64,000 nucleotides of DNA from Rutstroemia sp. NJR-2017a BVV2 (Eukaryota > Ascomycota > Leotiomycetes > Helotiales > Rutstroemiaceae). The stretch lies in the NCBI GenBank assembly GCA_002946415.1, contig NJPS01000047.1, positions 92,394-156,393 on the forward strand, given 5' to 3'. Below are positions 59,244 through 64,000 of this stretch, in pieces. A program made the position numbers and the translations under genes. The notes below the pieces were generated by a model, which saw nothing but the letters and a program-made list of their open reading frames with translations, did no database searches and had not been told where the DNA came from. Positions within the stretch are counted from its first letter, which is position 1. Each line of letters opens with the position of its first letter.

Positions 59244-60330
59244 TTTTCAACGGATTGTAGGTAGTGACCGATATATTGTTTCGCAAGGTTGAAGACCAAT
59301 TTCAGCAAGTGATCAAAGTAGAATATATGAAATAATGAAAGAAGATATTGTAATCCAGCCGAAAGATTATCTGTAGCTATATAAATAATTTTGAATTAGT
59401 GAGACAAGCTTGTAGTAGGGCCAAACCCCACTGATAACCCTCTAGCATAAGCTAGAGATTTGCTAAGAAATGGGTAATACGAACCCTCTTGGAAATTCTT
59501 TCGTCGGAATATCGCACTCGGTGACTGGCTACAAAGGATCTATATGATCCAAACCTAAGGCTTCCTGGTCATTGGCTATTTCTCGAAGGTTTAAACACTG
59601 GAATCCATGTTTCCGCGGGGTAGTACGTTGATTACTTCGTACTTGTAGATACTCGAGGAGTTCATGGTTTTCCTTAAATTTTGGGGCAGTAGGCTATCTG
59701 CAATCTGCTCTTTCTTTCCGTTTTATTACTTGCCAGAAAATTCCACAGGACGAGAAGGAACAATCAAAATATCATAGATAGATATATAAGATTTCGTCTC
59801 CTCTATTTTCTCTTTTTCTTTTTCTTTTTCTTTTCACATCCACAAACACTTTCTTACCTTCAGTGTACAAACTACATCGAAGCAATCAGCCTAATCCATC
59901 AATTCATATCCTTTCATTCACTATTCACTGCTCATTGTACGAACCACATCGAAACACTCAAACCCATCTGATTAATCAATCCATATCCATTCATTCACTA
60001 TTCAATCTCTCATCCAAACATTAATCATCTAGTCCGCCGCCTGCCCGTATTCGGCGAGGAGTTCAGCTTTCGTCCTTGCTCTTCTCTTATTGTCAGTACA
60101 GCCCCCGCTCCCCCGCCCTCCCTCCGGTTCAATTCTCCCAAACCAACTGGATCATTCATCCATCCAATTCCTCTCAACTCCACACACACATCATCATATT
60201 CCCCACGCTAACTTGTTTCCATTCCCCCAGTCTTCTCTGCTTCATCCGTACTGCTGCCCATTTCGATTTTCTGAAGTACTATAAGATTTCTTCTGATGTT
60301 AAAATCATCCCCTGCTCGACCAAATCCACA
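59244..60330. other. Divergent promoter with duplicated leader segment
   Basis: No gene. It contains a pyrimidine tract CTTTTT repeated at 59808-59835, just before two imperfect copies of a roughly 75-bp segment at 59863-59936 and 59937-60017, and a C-rich leader up to ATG 60331. Confidence 0.55.
59863..60017. repeat. Imperfect 75-bp tandem duplication
   Basis: Both copies start GTAC(A/G)AAC(T/C)ACATCGAA, continue with AATC or TAATCAATCCAT-type words and CATTCATTCACTATTCA, and end in CTCAT. The mismatches and small gaps imply an older duplication. It lies in the presumed leader of the 60331 gene. Confidence 0.65.
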
Positions 60331-60924
60331 ATGATTTGGAACGAATGTCTCGATACAGTTGGTGCGACTATAAAGTACTGGGTGCTTTCTACTACATACT
60401 ATCTGGGAAATCACCACGACGATAGAGCCGTGGGCCGGGCCAGAGCCCGGGAATGGGCGACAGAGAAATGGGAAGATTTTGCCGGTTGGTGTTGGGGCCA
60501 CCGAGGTGAACTCGCCTGGGCCACTGTCTCGTGGGTTGTAGTCATCGTTGGCTGGGTTAATACCCATAATTTCGGGCTCAAACCCAAAGATGCCGAGCCA
60601 TACTGGCCTCTTGTTGGACTACAGATACTTACTACTGTCACCAACTTTCTCGACTTCGTCAGGGTCTTCTTGAGCCTCTCGAATGCTTTGCAGATGATCA
60701 CCACGTCCCTTGCTACTCTTTACTCCGGGATTGGGAACTCTCATAATTTCGGGCTCAACCTCGCAGATGCCAACCCCTATTGGCCCTTAATTGCCTTGCA
60801 GACTGTTACCACTGCGACCAATTTTTGGATCGGGAAGTCCTACAATCTCAAGTTCAAACCCGAAGAGGCAGAAATATACTGGCCTCTCATTCGTATCCAG
60901 GACTCCAGATCGGCACTAGCCTGA
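60331..60924 (+). CDS. Trp-rich membrane protein with internal repeats (paralogue C)
   Basis: 197-aa frame, no intron needed. After MIWNECLDTV and a polar segment, it has three related units: residues 77-107 (VNTHNFGLKPKDAEPYWPLV, then LQILTTVTNF), 136-165 (NSHNFGLNLADANPYWPLIA, LQTVTTATNF) and 168-190 (KSYNLKFKPEEAEIYWPLI). The pattern is N-x-HNFGL, acidic Ala, YWPL, LQ-x-TT-x-TN. Hydrophobic helices (VSWVVVIVGWV) precede unit 1. The third unit is cut by a frame change: the missing LQIGTSLTNLLEF lies 12 nt on in another frame that runs to 61172. I know no named family with this pattern. Confidence 0.6.
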   Translation: MIWNECLDTVGATIKYWVLSTTYYLGNHHDDRAVGRARAREWATEKWEDFAGWCWGHRGELAWATVSWVVVIVGWVNTHNFGLKPKDAEPYWPLVGLQILTTVTNFLDFVRVFLSLSNALQMITTSLATLYSGIGNSHNFGLNLADANPYWPLIALQTVTTATNFWIGKSYNLKFKPEEAEIYWPLIRIQDSRSALA

Positions 60925-61172
60925 CGAACTTGCTCGAATTTCAGACCATTTTCTGGATGATTTTGCACAAAATCAGCATTTTATTGTGCCAACTTGTCTG
61001 GGACAATCAGTCGGATTTTCTCTCCACGGGCGCCTGGTACTTTGTCAGCTGGATTGGATCGTGGACGGATTTTGGTGCTGCTGGGCAATTTTGGTTAGGC
61101 GGGAGCAAAATGGCAGAGAGGAAAGATTGTGGGAGCGTAGAGAGGGCTGCGACTGGTAGTGTTAACGGATAA
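60903..61172 (+). pseudogene. Out-of-frame continuation of paralogue C
   Basis: This frame supplies LQIGTSLTNLLEFQTIFWMI, matching the second half of the repeat unit, and then two more Trp-containing hydrophobic segments (GAWYFVSWIGSW) before a stop. The boundary has a near-duplicate TCCAGGAC / TCCAGATC, and removing eight nucleotides would put the two parts in one frame. It suggests the gene was once longer by about 90 residues. Confidence 0.5.
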
Positions 61173-61860
61173 GAGCAGATGTAAATAGATAGCGAAGGGT
61201 AGAATCGGTAGCGGGGAGAATGGACAGTCAATTGATTAAGTAGAGTGTGGAAATGCCTGATTGATCTTACTGACTTAGCTTATTGGCGGCTGCATGGTGA
61301 GAAATAAGTGGTGAGAAATACGTGGTGAGGAATAGATGGTGAGAAATATGTGTTGTTGTGTGAAAGTAGTGAAGTGTGCCGCTTTCGGGTACATGTCGGT
61401 TGGGAGACTTTTCTGTAGATTTGGGAAGAGAGGATTACAGCAATTCTGGCTCACGGATCATCTTTAAATATTTGATCATTGATTAATAATATGCAAAGGT
61501 GATGTTCTTACAGGTTTTGGCACGCAAAGACGGATGAGTGAGAGAAATTGGATGGGGTCCCTGTGGTGTTTGACCAAAAGTTGACGCCACACTTCCAGTG
61601 CAGCAAATATGGCATATATATTGAATGGTCTTCTCAGATGTGGGGAATCGGCAGAACTTACAGCGATTGGGCATGAGATACTATCGTGAAGACTGTGCAG
61701 GTTTGAGTTAGTAGATAAGATTTTGGACATAAATCACGATGCCGTGGATGATATCGAGACAGAAAAACAGAACTTGATATTGATTAAGCACTAGATCCTA
61801 ACTTTAAGTGTAACTAAATCACCCCAGCCACCAAAACCAATCCTAAGTCTTCTGAAAGCA
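61173..61860. other. Intergenic
   Basis: 688 bp with no gene. A GGTGAGAAATA word occurs several times at 61298-61350. Confidence 0.45.
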
Positions 61861-63090
61861 TCACTTAAGTGCACTCTTCTCCTTGAGATCCGCCAGTCCC
61901 TTCAATACATTCTTTCTTCGCCCATCATATTTCACCTCCCTCATCCACTCTTCCAAGCCCCTGATCCTGCCCGGCAACACTCTATCCAACATCTCCTCAT
62001 CTCTCGGCACGCATTTGCCCTCGCCCCAAAACCTCCACCAAGCAGAGAAATTTTCCTTCCAAGTCATGCTAGCCTCATCTATTGCTACATTTGGGCCAGC
62101 AGCAAAATTGGCTGGCGCATTTGGGTATGGTTCCGCGTGGGTGAGATAATCCTCTAGCGGAACGAATTCATGGATGGCAGGTTTCCCGGTTACCCGAGTG
62201 AATGTTTCCGCGATCTCCGCGAAGGAAACGGAGGTAGTTTCAACGCGGAGGTTGAGAGCGGAGGACTCGGTGGGATGCTCGAAAAGCCAGAGACTGTAGT
62301 GACCCACATCTGAGAGCGCAATGAGAGGGATTTTTCCGGATTCTGGAAAGGAGTGAGTAAAAGCCATGAGTCAAATGCGGGCCGAGATTCCAAATACAAG
62401 AGCATCCAAGAGATAACGGACACGAAGAGAAGAAGGATCACATACTGGCAGGATTCCTCCAAACCCATACCCCATCCTCCCGCTCCTGTGGTACAAACAT
62501 TCCATCCATTAACATATCCGCATACGGCCCCGTCGTAATCAACGACGTAGTCATCTCTTCCTTTCCCTCATCCTCGTCTCTCTTCGCCATCGCCAAAATA
62601 AACTCCCCGACCCTTCCTTTTGCATCATTATGACCCCAATGATACTGCTCATCCCACCCCGCATCCCTGACCGCATAATCCGTCGCAGCGTACACATAAT
62701 GCTTTACGCCTTCACTGCGCGCGATTTCGTACGCGCGCATTCCGTAAAACATCTCGTTCTTCTCGCCGAGCGTGAAGCCATCCGTGTTGACCCATGCGCC
62801 GTAGACGCCGCGGAAGCCGGCGTGCAGATCCTTTTGAGAATCCTGAGTTCCTTGGATTAAGGACACGTGCGGGAGGGAGGCCAGTTCTTGGGCTCGAGCT
62901 GAGGTGGGATCGCGAGTTAGGACGCGAGCGGAGAAGGATGTGCTTGCTGAAATAGCTGGATAGTGGGTTTAGTATTTGGATTATTTTAATGGGATAGGAG
63001 AGGGACGGGCAAGTGTATGTACATACCTCTGACGACGGGTAGTCCCTGGGCACCCGTACCGCCGATGACGAGGATCTCTTTACGACTCAT
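61861..63090 (-). CDS. NmrA-like NAD(P)-binding protein
   Basis: Rossmann-fold protein of the NmrA/atypical short-chain dehydrogenase class. Minus-strand exons 63090-63027, 62955-62446 and 62342-61861 give 351 aa. The N-terminus KEILVIGGTGAQGLPVVR carries the Gly-x2-Gly-x2-Gly dinucleotide motif. It is followed by ARVLTRDPTSARAQELA, FRGVYGAWVNTDGF, VKHYVYAATDYAVRD and IPLIALSDVGHYSLWLF, the usual NmrA-like order. There is no Ser-Tyr-x3-Lys triad, so a regulatory NAD(P) sensor or atypical reductase is expected. The intron junctions complete PVVRAISAST and RNPAKSGKIP in frame. Confidence 0.88.
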
Positions 63091-63607
63091 GATGTTATCG
63101 CTTGGATATAACGGTATGGTATCTTAGAATTAAAGGCTGCTTTATTTTTTAGGATCATTTTTCCTTCTCAACTTCGTGCCTGCCCATCTCTATATACTTC
63201 ACACCTTCCCTCTTCACATGTTTGCCGTTCCCTTAGATTAGTGATCTCAGCTCGGAGGTCGGACACCTCTCAAATGCCAAAAAGGCAATTCTCCATGAAG
63301 TTGCTTCACGAAAAGTTAAACATGCAGATATTCCCTGCATGGTATATCATATCAATAACATTTATTCGGACTTTTTAATCACATTGATCGGTAATCGTCT
63401 CAGGAATTAGTCATCAGCCGACCCAGCGCAACAGTGGGTGACAGAATTCCGTGCGCACGGGCCATAAGCGTAAATATCATCATTTTAGCCATATGCATTT
63501 AATCATCAACAACTACAACCATAGCGCCACCAACACGCTTGAGACCCTTTAGGACTCCTTCTCCTGGTCCTCTAGGAGGTGGGGAAGCTGATACTCCAAG
63601 AAAGACT
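63091..63607. other. Intergenic before transposase
   Basis: About 0.5 kb. The transposase frame is already open from 63503, without ATG. No terminal inverted repeat of the transposon could be identified with the other end outside the window. Confidence 0.4.
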
Positions 63608-64000
63608 ATGTTCTTTAACGCGCTAGCGCGGGAGGGCAACTCTAAAGCTGTTCGTACGATAGCGAAAGAATGCGGCATCGCAGAGTCAACAGGACGGAAA
63701 TGGCACAAGCAATACTTGGATATGGGCGAGGAGGCAAAGCGGCATACACGGCCAAGGTCTAAAGTGCTTGGACGTAACTCAAGAGTTACTAAATCGATGT
63801 ATAAGATGCTGGTTTCTCCGTCCAAAAATCCTGTCCGCAAACAGCCACTTGATGCCCAAATAGAATACCACAAAATTCCAGTTCAAAAGCGTCAACTACA
63901 GCGGAAACTCAAGGAGCATACTAAGAAGGGTGGGAGGTATCTTTGTGCCTTTATAAAGAAGGTCATTTCACCTAAGAATCATGAAGATCGGACGGTCTAT
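63608..64000 (+). mobile_element. Partial Tc1/mariner-like transposase (5' part, runs off the window)
   Basis: From ATG 63608 the frame is open to the window end (131 codons). The first part is a helix-turn-helix DNA-binding domain: NSKAVRTIAKECGIAESTGR then KWHKQYLDMG, followed by SRVTKSMYKMLVSPSKNPVR and YHKIPVQKRQLQRKLKEH. This is the layout of fungal Tc1/mariner-type transposases; the DDE catalytic part would lie beyond 64000. The frame extends upstream to 63503 with PRKTMFF-type sequence preceded by Pro/Gly-rich codons, so the true start may be an ATG lost by mutation. Activity cannot be judged. Confidence 0.7.

Overview
The window looks like nuclear DNA of a filamentous ascomycete (Pezizomycotina; a leotiomycete is my best guess, but only from overall gene style). 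The reasons are many genes with short 47-90 nt GT-AG introns and CTAAC-type branch points, HET-domain, 2EXR/F-box-like and NRPS-like genes, a fungal thi4 gene with an intronic TPP riboswitch, and small fungal DNA transposons. I rebuilt exon structures by hand. The spliced lengths were all multiples of three, and most domain joints fell where the families predict.

Layout. 1-9 kb: a BUB1/Mad3-type spindle-checkpoint kinase, a degenerate AAA ATPase, a 173-bp MITE and a 2EXR protein (minus strand). 9-22 kb: a gene desert with a hAT-like MITE, an epoxide hydrolase, thi4 with its riboswitch, POL5 (DNA polymerase phi/MYBBP1A type) and an Aa_trans amino-acid permease. 22-26 kb: pyroglutamyl peptidase and a secreted But2-like protein. 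26-38 kb is accessory in character: a PHD-like fragment, a HET protein with a polytopic membrane N-terminus, a 5'-truncated HET remnant, two more hAT MITE copies, a BTB protein, a second secreted protein and a stand-alone adenylation enzyme. 38-45 kb: two tandem 2EXR/F-box-like paralogues and a minisatellite. 45-53 kb: a disordered conserved protein, a 4.1-kb gene-free stretch and an O-fucosyltransferase-like type II membrane protein. 53-64 kb: a frameshifted HNH gene, a basic/acidic protein with a SUMO-interaction-like motif, a cluster of decayed Trp-rich membrane-protein paralogues, an NmrA-like oxidoreductase and, at the right edge, a partial Tc1/mariner-like transposase.

Housekeeping genes (BUB1, thi4, POL5, permease, PCP) lie mostly in the left third. 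The middle and right hold lineage-specific, self-recognition, secreted and mobile content. There are no operons; each gene is a separate eukaryotic unit. The least conventional signals are the Trp-rich repeat family, the membrane-HET fusion with its nearby remnant, the AAA protein that has lost its catalytic residues, and the hAT MITE family with a perfect 8-bp target-site duplication.
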